Below are positions 1-9,700 of a DNA stretch of 34,708 bases, in pieces. Position numbers and translations under genes: made by a program. Position 1 is the stretch's first letter; the number at the start of each line of letters is the position of its first letter. Below the pieces are notes generated by a model. It was not told the origin of the DNA, made no database searches, and worked only from the letters and a program-made list of their open reading frames with translations. Source of the stretch: a bacterium (GTDB taxonomy: Bacteria > Verrucomicrobiota > Verrucomicrobiia > Limisphaerales > J093); assembly GCA_021823625.1 (NCBI GenBank), contig JAKANS010000053.1:1-34708 (forward strand), in the 5' to 3' direction.

Positions 1-140
1 TGAACTCGAAAATCCAGAGCCTCCAAGCCGCGGCCCGGGGCTTTCGCAGCTTCCGCAACTACCGCATTCGCATCCTCTTCTTCTGCGGAAAGCGGGATCT
101 CCACCCACGACGAGCCGTGCAGAAACCCTCATTCTTAACA
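1..140 (+). pseudogene. C-terminal end of an ISL3-family (IS204-like) transposase, cut by the window edge
   Basis: Reading from base 3, the frame encodes NSKIQSLQAAARGF, then RSFRNYRIRILFFCGK and a short LHPR tail. This matches the C-terminal block of ISL3/IS204-type transposases, where NxKIQ is followed by ARGFRxxxNYxxxIxF and a G-L-D-L-x-P end. Only the last ~40 residues lie inside the window. The usual stop after the tail is missing: the frame stays open to about 917 and runs over the start of the histidine kinase gene, so the true end is unclear. No terminal inverted repeat could be identified. The rest of 140-348 shows no gene. Confidence 0.6.
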
Positions 141-348
141 GCCCTTTTCCTCGGCCTTACGCCCGTTTACCCATTACAAAGTCGGAAGAACCTTTTACTT
201 AGCCTATTTCGTGCCAGGTCCGCGGGGCGAGAAGAGCCCGCCGCACTGAACGGCTCTGGTAGTGGCGTGAACAGCACCTCCACTGTTTCGCGATTTTACA
301 TTTCCATGACAAATCGCCTCGGCGGGCCTGGCAGACTCTGCTACAGGA

Positions 349-2538
349 ATGGCCGCCGCCCGAATTGTGAACGCGCCCCCAAAACTGCGTCGCGCCCGCC
401 TGCCTGGCTTTGGCTGGCAGGCGACGTTGATCGTTTTGCCCGTGGTCATCCTCACCGGGCTCGGCCTGGCGTCGCTGCGGCAGGACCGGCGGCTCGCCGA
501 ACAGGAGGCCCGCGACCGCGCCGGCCGGCTCGCCCAGGAAGTCGCAGACCGCGCGATCATGCCGCTCTTCGAAGTGGACCCGCGGTCACCCACCAACCCG
601 AAGCTGGTCGCGGACGTGGACCTCGACCGGCCGGGCTTCGTCGTGGACGCCGCCGGCGAAGCGGTCTGGCCGCGGCCGTTCGCTCCCTTGCCGGCGCCGC
701 ACGCTTTCGACCTGGCGAGTTTGTCGGTGGAGGCCCGCGCCGATTGGGAATCCGCGCGGCAGGCGGTCTCGCGCGGCGACTTCGCGGCGGCGGCGCATCG
801 CTGGGAGGACTTCCTCGCCGACCAACCGCCGACGGAGTTCGCTGCGGACACGCTGTATCGACTGGCGGAAAGCATGGCGCGGATGGGCGACACCAACGCC
901 GCCCTGGCGCGGCTTGAGGAGTTGGCGTCCAAATATCCCGCCGCGCTTGGCGAAAGTGGCCTGCCGTTGGCGCCGCTGGCGCTTTGGCGCGCCACGGAAC
1001 TGCAACTGCCACTGGCAGGCGATGCGGCGGCGAGCAACCGGCTGTTCCAGATCGCCTGCTCGAATCTGGTCTGCCAACCCACCGCAATCACACCGCTGTT
1101 GTTGCAGCGCTTGGCCGATCAGTTCGCGCTAGGCACGGAAGATCCGGCTCGGCAGCCGCCGGGCCAAGTCCACGGCCTGCCGCCCACCACCGAAGAGGCG
1201 ACGAACGCGACCTGCCTGTCCGCGTGGTGGCGGCTCTGGGAGACCACGCAGGTCTCGCGTGATCTGCTCGCCGCCATGCAACAGGAATGGCGTCGGCGCG
1301 GATTGATCGTGACTAATCGGGCGGGCCAGCCCGAGCTTCTCGCCTCGTTCGCAGTGGCGCCGATTTGGGTCCAGCGGAATCGCCCGGTCGCTGCCAGCGC
1401 ACCCGACTCAGACTGCGCCGGGAATCTCTGGTTGTTGACCCGGTTCCCGCCCGCGAGCCCGCGCTTCCACGGCTGGACCGAGTGCGAGGTGACGAATGTC
1501 GTTGCGGGTATCCACCGCGACTTGCCCGACCTGCCCGCTTACTTTGCGGTGGCGGTCACGATCGCGGGGCGCACGGTGCCGCCGTCGCCTTCGGGCACGG
1601 CTTTACTGGCTGAACGTGCCGCCCGCTTTTCCGTTCAACCCGGCACGCTCGAACCCAGGCTGAGCGCGCGCGTGTACCTGGCCGATCCAGCGGCGCTGTA
1701 CGCCCGCCAGCGCCAGCGGACGTGGTGGTTCCTGGCGGTGGTGCTTGCGGCCGCCACGACGGCCGGAGTGGGTCTGGTCTCCGCCCACCGCGCCTTCCGG
1801 CGGCAACAGCATTTGAGCGAACTCAAGTCGAACTTCGTGTCGAGCGTCTCCCACGAACTCCGCGCGCCGATCGCCTCGGTGCGCCTCCTCGCCGAAAGCC
1901 TGGACCGCGGCCGGATCACGGACGAAACGAAACGCCGCGATTACTTCCGCCTCATCGGTCAGGAATGCCGGCGGTTGTCGTCGTTGATCGAAAACGTCCT
2001 CGACTTTTCCCGCATCGATCAAGGCCGCCGCCGCTACGAGTTCGAGCCGACCGATCTGCTGGCGCTCGCCGAGCAGACCACGAGCCTGATGGAACCGTAC
2101 GCCTCCGAACGCGAGGTCAAGTTGCGACTCGACCGGCCGGCGCACCTGGACCCGCCACCCACGCTGGACGGCAAGGCGATCCAACAAGCCTTGGTCAACC
2201 TCATCGACAACGCGGTGAAACACTCGCCCGCCGGCGCGACGGTCGAGATCGCCGTGACCGGCGGCACGGCTGACAGCGCGCCGCCGCTGGCCTTGTCGGT
2301 CACGGACCACGGACCGGGAATTCCGCCTGCCGACCGCGAGCGGATCTTCGAGCCGTTTTACCGGCGCGGCTCGGAGTTGCGTCGCGAAACACCCGGTGTG
2401 GGCATCGGCTTGAGCATTGTGAAACACGTCGCGGAAGCCCACGGCGGCCGGGTGCGCGTGGAAGGCGAGGTCGGCCAGGGCAGCCGGTTTGTGATCGAAC
2501 TGCCGCGCGCGGCCTTGCCGTTATCGCGCCAAACCTGA
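349..2538 (+). CDS. Membrane sensor histidine kinase with a TPR-like extracytoplasmic region
   Basis: The 729-residue protein is the sensor of a two-component system. A first membrane segment lies at about residues 20-42. A large extracytoplasmic region (about 45-450) follows, with a TPR-like stretch near 130-190 (pairs of helices containing AAHRWEDFL and TLYRLAESMARMGD). A second membrane segment lies near 455-477. The H-box SVSHELRAP carries the phospho-acceptor His502. The N-box LVNLIDNAVKHS and the ATP-lid glycine motifs DHGPGIPP and GVGIGLSIVKHVAEAHGG complete a HisKA/HATPase_c core. The response regulator starts 11 bp downstream, so the two are co-transcribed. ATG 349 has no good ribosome site; a slightly different start is possible. 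The ligand cannot be told from sequence. Confidence 0.93.
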   Translation: MAAARIVNAPPKLRRARLPGFGWQATLIVLPVVILTGLGLASLRQDRRLAEQEARDRAGRLAQEVADRAIMPLFEVDPRSPTNPKLVADVDLDRPGFVVDAAGEAVWPRPFAPLPAPHAFDLASLSVEARADWESARQAVSRGDFAAAAHRWEDFLADQPPTEFAADTLYRLAESMARMGDTNAALARLEELASKYPAALGESGLPLAPLALWRATELQLPLAGDAAASNRLFQIACSNLVCQPTAITPLLLQRLADQFALGTEDPARQPPGQVHGLPPTTEEATNATCLSAWWRLWETTQVSRDLLAAMQQEWRRRGLIVTNRAGQPELLASFAVAPIWVQRNRPVAASAPDSDCAGNLWLLTRFPPASPRFHGWTECEVTNVVAGIHRDLPDLPAYFAVAVTIAGRTVPPSPSGTALLAERAARFSVQPGTLEPRLSARVYLADPAALYARQRQRTWWFLAVVLAAATTAGVGLVSAHRAFRRQQHLSELKSNFVSSVSHELRAPIASVRLLAESLDRGRITDETKRRDYFRLIGQECRRLSSLIENVLDFSRIDQGRRRYEFEPTDLLALAEQTTSLMEPYASEREVKLRLDRPAHLDPPPTLDGKAIQQALVNLIDNAVKHSPAGATVEIAVTGGTADSAPPLALSVTDHGPGIPPADRERIFEPFYRRGSELRRETPGVGIGLSIVKHVAEAHGGRVRVEGEVGQGSRFVIELPRAALPLSRQT

Positions 2539-2549
2539 AGGTCATCCCC

Positions 2550-3236
2550 ATGCCGCGCATTTTGATCATCGAAGACGAGTTGGCGATGCGGACGGCGCTC
2601 GCCGACATCCTCGCCACCGAAGGGCATCGCGTGCTGGTCGCGCAGGATGGCGAGACCGGTCTGGAGCGCGCGCTGGCCGAGAAGCCAGACCTCATGCTGC
2701 TGGACATCATGTTGCCGCGGCTGGATGGCTTTGCGTTGTGCGCTGAACTGCGCCGCCGTGGTCGGCTGGAGCCGATTCTGATGTTGACCGCGAAGGGGCA
2801 GATCGAAGACCGCGTGACTGGCTTGGACGCCGGAGCGGACGACTACTTGGTGAAGCCATTCAGCACCGACGAATTGCTCGCCCGCGTCCGCGCCTTGCTG
2901 CGGCGCACGCAACGACAAGCCGCCGCGACCCGCGAACTAACTATGGGTGAAGTGCAGGTGGACCTCGCCCGCCAACGCGCCTGGCGCCGGGGCAAGGAAC
3001 TTCACCTCACGGCGAAGGAATTCGCGATGCTTCGGCTTCTGGCCGACGCGGAAGGTGAGCCGGTTTCGCGGGAACGGTTCCTCGATGTCGTCTGGGGCTA
3101 CGGCGCCTTTCCGACCACGCGGACCGTGGACAACCACATCGCCAGCCTGCGCGCAAAGCTGGAGCCGAATCCCGAGGAACCGCGCTGGCTCAAGACCGTC
3201 CACGGCCTCGGCTACCGTCTGGAACGGACGGTCTGA
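2550..3236 (+). CDS. OmpR/PhoB-family response regulator
   Basis: The 228-residue DNA-binding response regulator is paired with the histidine kinase just upstream. The receiver domain (1-120) begins ILIIEDE with the acidic pair, has the phospho-acceptor Asp52 in LLDIMLP, a Thr in LTAKG and the conserved Lys102 in LVKPF. The C-terminal winged helix (about 130-228) has the OmpR-type LTAKEFAMLRLL and TVDNHIASLRAKLE recognition helix, ending HGLGYRL. GAAGG ten bases before the ATG is a plausible ribosome site. It probably regulates transcription in response to the kinase; target genes cannot be deduced. The gene converges on argB with 17 bp between stops. Confidence 0.96.
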   Translation: MPRILIIEDELAMRTALADILATEGHRVLVAQDGETGLERALAEKPDLMLLDIMLPRLDGFALCAELRRRGRLEPILMLTAKGQIEDRVTGLDAGADDYLVKPFSTDELLARVRALLRRTQRQAAATRELTMGEVQVDLARQRAWRRGKELHLTAKEFAMLRLLADAEGEPVSRERFLDVVWGYGAFPTTRTVDNHIASLRAKLEPNPEEPRWLKTVHGLGYRLERTV

Positions 3237-3253
3237 TAACTCGGCGGCGTAGC

Positions 3254-4129
3254 TCAGAGCACGATCTCGGTGCCGACGCCTTCGTCGGTGAAAATCTCCA
3301 GCAACACCGCGTGCGGCACCCGGCCGTCCACGAACGACACCTTCTCCACGCCGGCGTTGATGGCGGCCACGGCGCTGTCCACTTTGGGGATCATGCCTTT
3401 GTCCACCACGCCGGTTTGTTTGAGGCCGTCCACCTCGCCGGTTTTCAGGTGCGGGATCACGGTGGCGGGATCCTTCGGTTCGCGCAGCAGGCCCGGCACG
3501 TCGCTCATGAAGACGAGCCGCTTGGCCTTGAGCGCGATGGCGGTCATGGCGGCGGCGATGTCGGCGTTGCAGTTGTACAGCCGGCCGTCGAAGCCGCGCG
3601 CGGTGGGGCTGATGACCGGCGTCACTCCGCGTGCCAGGCACTCCAGCAGCGGGGTCGTGTTCACCTCCACGACTTCGCCGACGAAGCCGAGATCGACCGG
3701 CGCGCCCGCCTCGTTTCGCGCCGACAATCTGCGGGCGCGGAAGATGTCCGGTCCGGCGAAGCCTTTGGCCTGGCCGCCCAGGCGGTTGATGGCGGCCACC
3801 ACTTCCGGGTTGATTTCGTGCGAGAGCACGTCGTTGACGAGGTTCACCGAGGCTTCGTCGGTGACGCGCATCCCTTGCACGAATTGGGCCTTCAGCCCCG
3901 CCTTTTCCATCGCGCGGGTGATGGCCTTGCCGCCGCCATGCACGACCACCGGGTCGATCTCGACGGCTTCGAGGAAAACGATGTCGCGCGCCACGCCGGT
4001 GCGCACGGCCGGGTCGGGCGAATCCATGAAACTGCCGCCGTACTTGACCACGAACGTGGCGCCGCTGAAGCGTTGAATGTACGGCAGCGCTTCGAGCAAC
4101 GTTTCGGCTTTGGAGATCAAATCCTGCAT
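3254..4129 (-). CDS. argB: Acetylglutamate kinase (arginine biosynthesis)
   Basis: The 291-residue enzyme phosphorylates N-acetyl-L-glutamate, the second step of arginine synthesis. It has the amino-acid kinase fold: FVVKYGGSFM near the N-terminus binds phosphate, VVVHGGGKAIT forms the glycine-rich substrate loop, and the lysine in VVDKGMIPKV lies near the C-terminus as in the family. Its length is typical (about 290). It is probably co-transcribed with the upstream small lipoprotein (84 bp away) and the endonuclease/exonuclease/phosphatase gene, though neither has an obvious link to arginine. No other arg gene is in the window. Confidence 0.96.
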   Translation of the reverse strand: MQDLISKAETLLEALPYIQRFSGATFVVKYGGSFMDSPDPAVRTGVARDIVFLEAVEIDPVVVHGGGKAITRAMEKAGLKAQFVQGMRVTDEASVNLVNDVLSHEINPEVVAAINRLGGQAKGFAGPDIFRARRLSARNEAGAPVDLGFVGEVVEVNTTPLLECLARGVTPVISPTARGFDGRLYNCNADIAAAMTAIALKAKRLVFMSDVPGLLREPKDPATVIPHLKTGEVDGLKQTGVVDKGMIPKVDSAVAAINAGVEKVSFVDGRVPHAVLLEIFTDEGVGTEIVL

Positions 4130-4213
4130 GGCCCGATGGGAAGGTCTCCGCGCCCGGCAGGCAACATTTTGTTCGCGGTGCGCGCCGCCCGGCCGGGCGA
4201 ACGCGGGCGCAGC

Positions 4214-4537
4214 TCAACGCTTGTCGGGAGCCGGCGTTTCGGGGGGCAGGTGTTTCCGGATTTCCTCCAGGATGTCTTTGACGGCCATTTCCTGGCTTGG
4301 GTTGAGCCGGTACTTGTTCTTGATTTCGCGGAAGGTGGCCAGCGCTGTCTTGAGGTCACCTTCTCGGGCGCTGTCGATGGCCCGGTCCACGATGACGCGG
4401 TTGGTGCCGGAAACCAACACGAACGCCTCCTCGACCCCGGTGGTGTCAATGGTGGGGCCGGAATGGCACCCCACGGCAAGCGCGGCCAGGAGCAAGGCAA
4501 GCAGGCAGGCGTGTCGGTTTCGCATCATTCGATTCAT
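4214..4537 (-). CDS. Small lipoprotein of unknown function
   Basis: The 107-residue protein has a lipoprotein signal: positively charged start, hydrophobic LLALLLAALAVGC core and a lipobox ending at Cys24. The mature part is about 83 residues, mostly helical (for example RAIDSAREGDLKTALATF), resembling a single TPR-like helix pair. An internal ATG at codon 5 is an alternative start. It sits between the endonuclease/exonuclease/phosphatase gene and argB on the same strand. I do not recognise a family; it is predicted to be anchored to a membrane facing the periplasm. Confidence 0.75.
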   Translation of the reverse strand: MNRMMRNRHACLLALLLAALAVGCHSGPTIDTTGVEEAFVLVSGTNRVIVDRAIDSAREGDLKTALATFREIKNKYRLNPSQEMAVKDILEEIRKHLPPETPAPDKR

Positions 4538-4602
4538 CGATTTGGCGGCCGTCTATTCGTGTCACGAACCGCAGCTTTGCGCAAGGCCGGTGCTCCGGCA
4601 AT

Positions 4603-5715
4603 TCAAGGGGTGCGGCGGACGCGGAACCAGGCTCGCGGTCCAGTCCACACGAACGTATGCGAGAGCGTGGTGCCCAGCGTCGTCAGGTTTGTCGCCACCG
4701 CCGTCCAGCCTCGGCCGTCAGGTGTGGCCTGCAAGTCATAAGCGAATGCCGGCGAGGCCTCCCAGCGGAGCGTGATCAGACCGCGCTCGACCCCAAAACC
4801 CGTGATCGCAAACGGTTGCTCGTACGGATTGGCAAACACGAACAGCAGCGGCAGATGATCCGAGGCCAGGGTTTCGTCGGTGCGTTCCAGCGGCGGCGGG
4901 AGCGGATCGAGACGCCGCGCGCTGACCAGTTCGGTCGAAACCAAGTTCGAGAACAACAGGCCACCTGGCAGGACGTAGTCGTAGCGATACAGCAAGCCCG
5001 GCGGGCGCGTGGACCAGGTGGGTTCGTTCTGCGTGCCCGGCACGGTGGGCGTGGTGAGGCGCAGGCCGGTCGCAGGATTCGCCAGCGCCGAGATGGGCTT
5101 GCGACTGCCCGCGGGCGGGTGGAGTACGTCCTCGTTCAGATCGCCGGTGAGCAAATAGGGTCGGCTCACGTAGGCCGGCAAAAACACCGTGACGAGGTGA
5201 TTGGAAATCGCGGCCGCTTCGGCGGCGCGGCGCTGCACCGCGTCTGCGGACGTGCCACTCTTCAAGTGCGCCGTGAACACGTGCAGCGGTTGCTCGAACC
5301 CTGGCACCGCCACCTCCACTTCGAACAGGTCGCGCGTGAACCGGCCGGCGTAGCCGAATGCCGCAAGGTCGGTGCCGTCGAGCCAGGAGGTGCTGTGCCG
5401 GATCGGAAACCGGCTGGCCACGACGCTTTGCAGGTAGCCGTCGGTGCCGGAGTTGGTGGCAAGTGCGTAGCCGGGCAGCCAGGCGCGGACCCAGTCCGGC
5501 ATTTGCCAGGTGTTTGTGAGCGGAATCTCCTGGAACGTCACGAGGTCCGGTTGGAGCGCCAGCAGATGACGGCCGATCGCCTGTGCCTGCGACGCGTTGG
5601 TGGTCCAATCGCTGGTGCCGTTGCCGCTGACGTTCCAGTCCAGCAGCGAGAATCCGCCCGCCTGCGCGATCGAACTCAGGCCGAGAAGGGCAATGCTGAG
5701 CAGCAGCCGTGGCAT
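4603..5715 (-). CDS. Secreted endonuclease/exonuclease/phosphatase-family protein
   Basis: The 370-residue protein starts at ATG 5715, chosen because it opens a clear signal peptide (MPRLLLSIALLGLSSIAQA); the same frame is open farther upstream but without signs of coding. The EEP fold is shown by WNVSGNG, the metal-binding Glu63 in TFQEIP, TAHLKSG, the GDLNED metal/nucleophile loop and the terminal SDHLP histidine. Family members hydrolyse phosphodiesters in nucleic acids, phospholipids or inositol phosphates; the substrate here cannot be assigned. The last ~70 residues form a separate small beta-rich domain ending in RAWFRVRRTP, like C-terminal modules in other secreted proteins of this kind of bacterium. 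Confidence 0.88.
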   Translation of the reverse strand: MPRLLLSIALLGLSSIAQAGGFSLLDWNVSGNGTSDWTTNASQAQAIGRHLLALQPDLVTFQEIPLTNTWQMPDWVRAWLPGYALATNSGTDGYLQSVVASRFPIRHSTSWLDGTDLAAFGYAGRFTRDLFEVEVAVPGFEQPLHVFTAHLKSGTSADAVQRRAAEAAAISNHLVTVFLPAYVSRPYLLTGDLNEDVLHPPAGSRKPISALANPATGLRLTTPTVPGTQNEPTWSTRPPGLLYRYDYVLPGGLLFSNLVSTELVSARRLDPLPPPLERTDETLASDHLPLLFVFANPYEQPFAITGFGVERGLITLRWEASPAFAYDLQATPDGRGWTAVATNLTTLGTTLSHTFVWTGPRAWFRVRRTP

Positions 5716-6049
5716 TCGCGAAGGTCTTAACCGCAGTTCGTCAGTTCGGAAAGGAAACTCACGCTTGGGGGAGCGGTTCAGCGTGCTACCCCTGGAGCGG
5801 ACGTGCCTGGTCCCTCGCCCGAGCGAGGTCGTGCCGAACGGCCCAGGGTGCAGCCGCGCCGGGCTCGGCGATACTGCCGCCAGGTTCCTGCGGTCCCATC
5901 GCAAACCCGGCGGCGGCGAAATCTGCGCCTGCGGGTCGCCGGTCAAAACCGTCCGCACCGCGCGCGGTCCGCGCGTCATCAACTGGTCGCCCGGCGGGGC
6001 AGGCTGGAGAGGGGACGGAAGTGGCCGCCGCCGGTTCCTGGCAGGACGT

Positions 6050-6609
6050 AGACGCGGTGCGGCCACGCACGGACGCACGCGGGGAACACCTGCGGGCGAA
6101 AGAGCGCGCCGGGTTTGGCGGGCGCTGCGAGTTCCTGCTTTGCGCGACCGTGCCCCGCCCCGGCTTCGCGGGCCAGGCTGGACCGGCAGTGGGAGCGATT
6201 GAAAGGCCAGTGGCGCTTCCTCCCCGCGGGTCTGGCGCGCGCCCCGCAAGCGGACCTGGAAAAGGCCGGGCGGCGGATCGGCCGCGGGCTGGGGAAATGG
6301 CCGGCCGCCGCGGGCGTGCGGGGCGTCACGTTGCACCCGGACGCGCGCGGCAATTGCTCCTGGAACTGGACGAATTGCGTTCGCCGGACATCGTGCGGCC
6401 GGGGCGCCCGCCGCCGGGCGCTGGCGGGTGGTGGCGCGGCCCGAGCCGGCGCGGGCGCCACTGCTGGCGCGGCTGGGCTGGGAACTGCCGCCACGACCGA
6501 AAATCGTGGAGCAGCCCACACGGGCGGGCCGAAAAACGCGCCTTCAAAAACGCAACTCATTGCCGATCGAGCTGCGCCTCGCGACTACGGACGAACTTGG
6601 GGTAACCGG
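6050..6609 (+). pseudogene. Decayed transposase (IS1634/IS4-like), internally deleted and frameshifted
   Basis: Three plus-strand frames each give pieces of one transposase. Frame 3 gives CEFLLCATVPRP near 6130. Frame 1 gives RLDRQWERLKGQWRFLP and DLEKAGRRIGRGLGKWP at about 6175-6320, like the linker helices of IS1634-type DDE enzymes. Frames 3 and then 2 give LELDELRSPDIV, then RWRVVARPEPARAPLLARLGW and ELPPRPKIVEQP (6360-6520), which looks like the C-terminal end of such transposases. The roughly 200 residues normally in between are missing near 6350. 6371-6609 recurs at 12495-12700. It fills part of the gene-free stretch 5716-6742; I see nothing convincing in 5716-6050 or 6610-6742. Confidence 0.5.
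6371..6609 (+). repeat. Direct repeat, copy 1 (239 bp, transposase C-terminal segment)
   Basis: This stretch is repeated at 12495-12700. The two copies differ by a 33-bp deletion in copy 2 and about three substitutions. Both end at the same sequence, GGGGTAACCGG. The deleted piece in copy 2 lies between two TGGCGCGGC direct repeats that are both present here. Confidence 0.95.
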
Positions 6610-6742
6610 TGCCTTTAGGGTCGTGGTTGGACAGCCCGGTAAAACCGCTGTGGCAGATTGGGACTGGCGGTCATTGGCTGAGCCAGGCCATTCATCTGTT
6701 CCCGAAAGAGTCCGGTATACACTGCCCTAGGCGCTTGCCCGG

Positions 6743-9700
6743 TCAGGGGGCGGGATTGCGGCTGGGGGCCAGGTCCACAAACAGTCCCTTCTCGCCCGCG
6801 ACAAAAACCCGGTCACCCGTGGCGGCGATCTGGCGCAGTTCGCCCGTCAGACCGGAGTAATGCCGGACCACTTTGGGTTGGGAGGGGTTGGCGATATCGA
6901 CCGCCATGGCCCCGGTCGCACTCAGGAGATAGAGAAAGTTCTGGCTGGCAGCCAGCGGCACCGGGGCGTTCAAGGGATAACCGTCGAGCGCCAGAGTGCC
7001 TTGCGGTGCCGACGGACTCGCCGGGTCGATCACGCAAAGTTGCTGTTGAGGGTTCTCCCAGCCGGACTGGCGGGTAATGCAGACTTTGCCCTCGGTGGTG
7101 GCCACCTGGGCGAAGCCGCCCCACATGCCGAACCAACCATCCAACCGCTCCGGCAGAGCCGGATCGCTGACCTCCAGTATCTGGAGTCCCATGTCATAAC
7201 CATCGACGCAATAGACCCGGCGATCGGCAAAGGCCAGATCGTCAATGCGGGAATAAGCCGCGCCGCTGCCCATGTAAGTGGCGCTCTTCAAATTCGCTTG
7301 ATAGCGGTCGCTGAGGTCAAGGATGTAGAGCTTCAAGTCGGAACACAGCAGGTAAAGCCGGACGCCGTCCCAGGCGCCGTGCCGGATCTGCAGGTCGCCC
7401 ATGTTATATACCTTGAGCAAGCTCGGGTTGGCCGGGGCAGCAACCTCGACCAGGCCAAAGGCATTCTCATATATGACGACCGCCGTCGGGCCACTCACCA
7501 GGACCTGGCTGCCACCGGCGGCGGTAACACCGATCTGGGTTGGACTGTGCGGATTGGCGCAGTCGATCACGTAGAAGCCGTTCAGCCCGACCGCGTAGGC
7601 GAGGGTGCCTTGCGCGGCGACATCCAACAACGCGGCGCCGTTCCAGCAACCGACGGCATCGGCGGCCCGGACCTCCAGGGTGAAGCGTTGCTCCTGCGTT
7701 TCACCGGCCGATGTGGCCGTAATCACAATCTCGACCTCGCCGTCGGCGGCTGGGGCGTGGCCAGTGATCCGGGCCGTGCCGTCGCCGTGATCCACGGCCT
7801 GCAGCCAGGCCGGCAGCGTGAAGCCCAAGGCCACCGCGACCGGGTGAATCGGCTGCACTTTGACTTCATAGAGGTAATCGGTACCGGCTACGACGGAAGT
7901 GGCCGGTTGCGATGCAAACTGCAGGTTTGAAACCACACGCAGCGTGAAGCGTTGTTCGACGCTCTTGGGAATCGGTTTGCCGCTGGCGGCCGTCAGGACC
8001 ACCGTGAGTTGCGTCAGGTCCTGGCCGGTGGGAGTGCCTTGAAGCACCGCCGTGCCGTCGCCGGCATCGCTCAAGGTCAGCCAGGCGGGCAAGTCCTGGG
8101 CGCTCAGGCGGACGGGATCCCCGTCCGGGTCGGTGGTGGTGATCCGATACTCATAGCGGTAATTGGCCACGGCTTGAGTCGGCGGTTGCGAACTGAAACT
8201 GGGGGGGCGGTCATAGACAAAGCCCGTGCTGTCAACCCGGCCATAGCCCGGGTTATCGAGTTGATCGTAGATCACCGTGTCGGGCGTTTGGGTGTCCCAG
8301 TTGTTGGCGCGGGCATTCTGGGCCGTGGGCGTGGCGTTGTAGAGGGCGTACTTCCGGTGGTCATGGATGGCGTTGGCGTCGTTGGGCGCGCCGCCGATGA
8401 CCGCGGTGGTGGTGCCTTTGAGAGAGATGCCAAAGTCACAACCGCCAAGGCAGCAGCCCTTCAGAACGAGAGTGCCGGAGTTCTCCGCCCAGACGCCATA
8501 ACTCGTGCCGGGATCTCCCCGCGAGACCCCGAACGGGCCATTGTCGGCTACCCCGCCACTGCCGCCCGCGATGTCGCTGATCGTGAGACCTTCCAAGGTC
8601 ACGGTACTGGAGTTACTCAACAGCACTCCATAGGCGTCCCAGCCGTCCTCAGCGATGTACAACCCGAGATTTCCGACATAGGTGATGCCGGTTTGCCCCC
8701 GGATTTGACGGATGGTGCATTGGGTCAGCGAATTGTGGCCGGAATGGGACAACGCAATCCCGCGTCCCTCGCCGCGCTCGTTGATGGTTTCGACCTGGCA
8801 GCCGGTGAGCTGGTTTTGCGGCGAGTTGTCCAGGTAAACTCCGTAGCTCTCGTTGTAAGTCACGGGAACAGCACTGTTCCCGCCGCCCCGGACCTGGGAC
8901 ACGGTTAGACCGGTCAGGGTGTTCGCGGTGGCGTTAACCAGCCAGAGCCCACGACCCGCCTCCCAGGGCAGACCGTCCACCTGGCGGATCCGGCAGTCTG
9001 TCAGATGACAGCCGCTGACGCCGTCGAGTTTGATGCCGGCTCCCCAGCCATTGATCACTTGCAGATTTTCGATCTTCACCTGGCTGGTATTGACCAGGAT
9101 GCCGACTCCCAAGCCTTGGGCATCGATCACCGGGGCGGTGTCTCCCAGCCCCACCAGGCGAACCACTTTCGTGATTTGCAGCCGTTCATGGTAGGTGCCG
9201 GAACGAATCCGGACGGTGCCGCCGGCTGGTGCCGCATTTACGGCCGCCGTGATCGTGGGATGATCATCCGGGACCGTCAGCGTGCCGGGGTCCAGGGGCG
9301 GCTCGCCCGGCAGGCCCACCACCCGGAAGAAGCGTCCTCCCGACGCCTCCGGGACCGCGACGTGGAAAGTGCCGGTGATCCCGGCATCAGCCCATTCAGC
9401 ATTTTCAACCACCTCCCACGGGCCGGTCACCGACGGTGCCGAATCCAATTGGAAGGTCGCCGCCGGAGGTTCACCCTTCGCGAATGTAATCTGCATCCTC
9501 CCATCGTCCTCCACCATGCTGCCCGTAATCCGCAGCGGCACTCTCACCTCGGCGACAAAAGTGGCGACGATCTGTTTGTCGCCGTCCATCGTCAGCGTGA
9601 GCGGATTGGCGGCACCGGCTGCGTCGCCGCTCCATTCCACAAACCCGTAACCAGGCGCGGGGACGGCCGTCAAAACCACCTCCTCCCCCGCCTCGTAGAG

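Noticed and set aside
3311-4741. Plus-strand open frame of 476 codons opposite argB and the lipoprotein gene
   Set aside because: Shadow of argB; His/Gly/Arg-rich product without motifs.
5979-6560. Minus-strand open frame of 193 codons across the decayed transposase
   Set aside because: Low-complexity Pro/Ala/Arg product; the plus-strand frames match a transposase, so this is a shadow.
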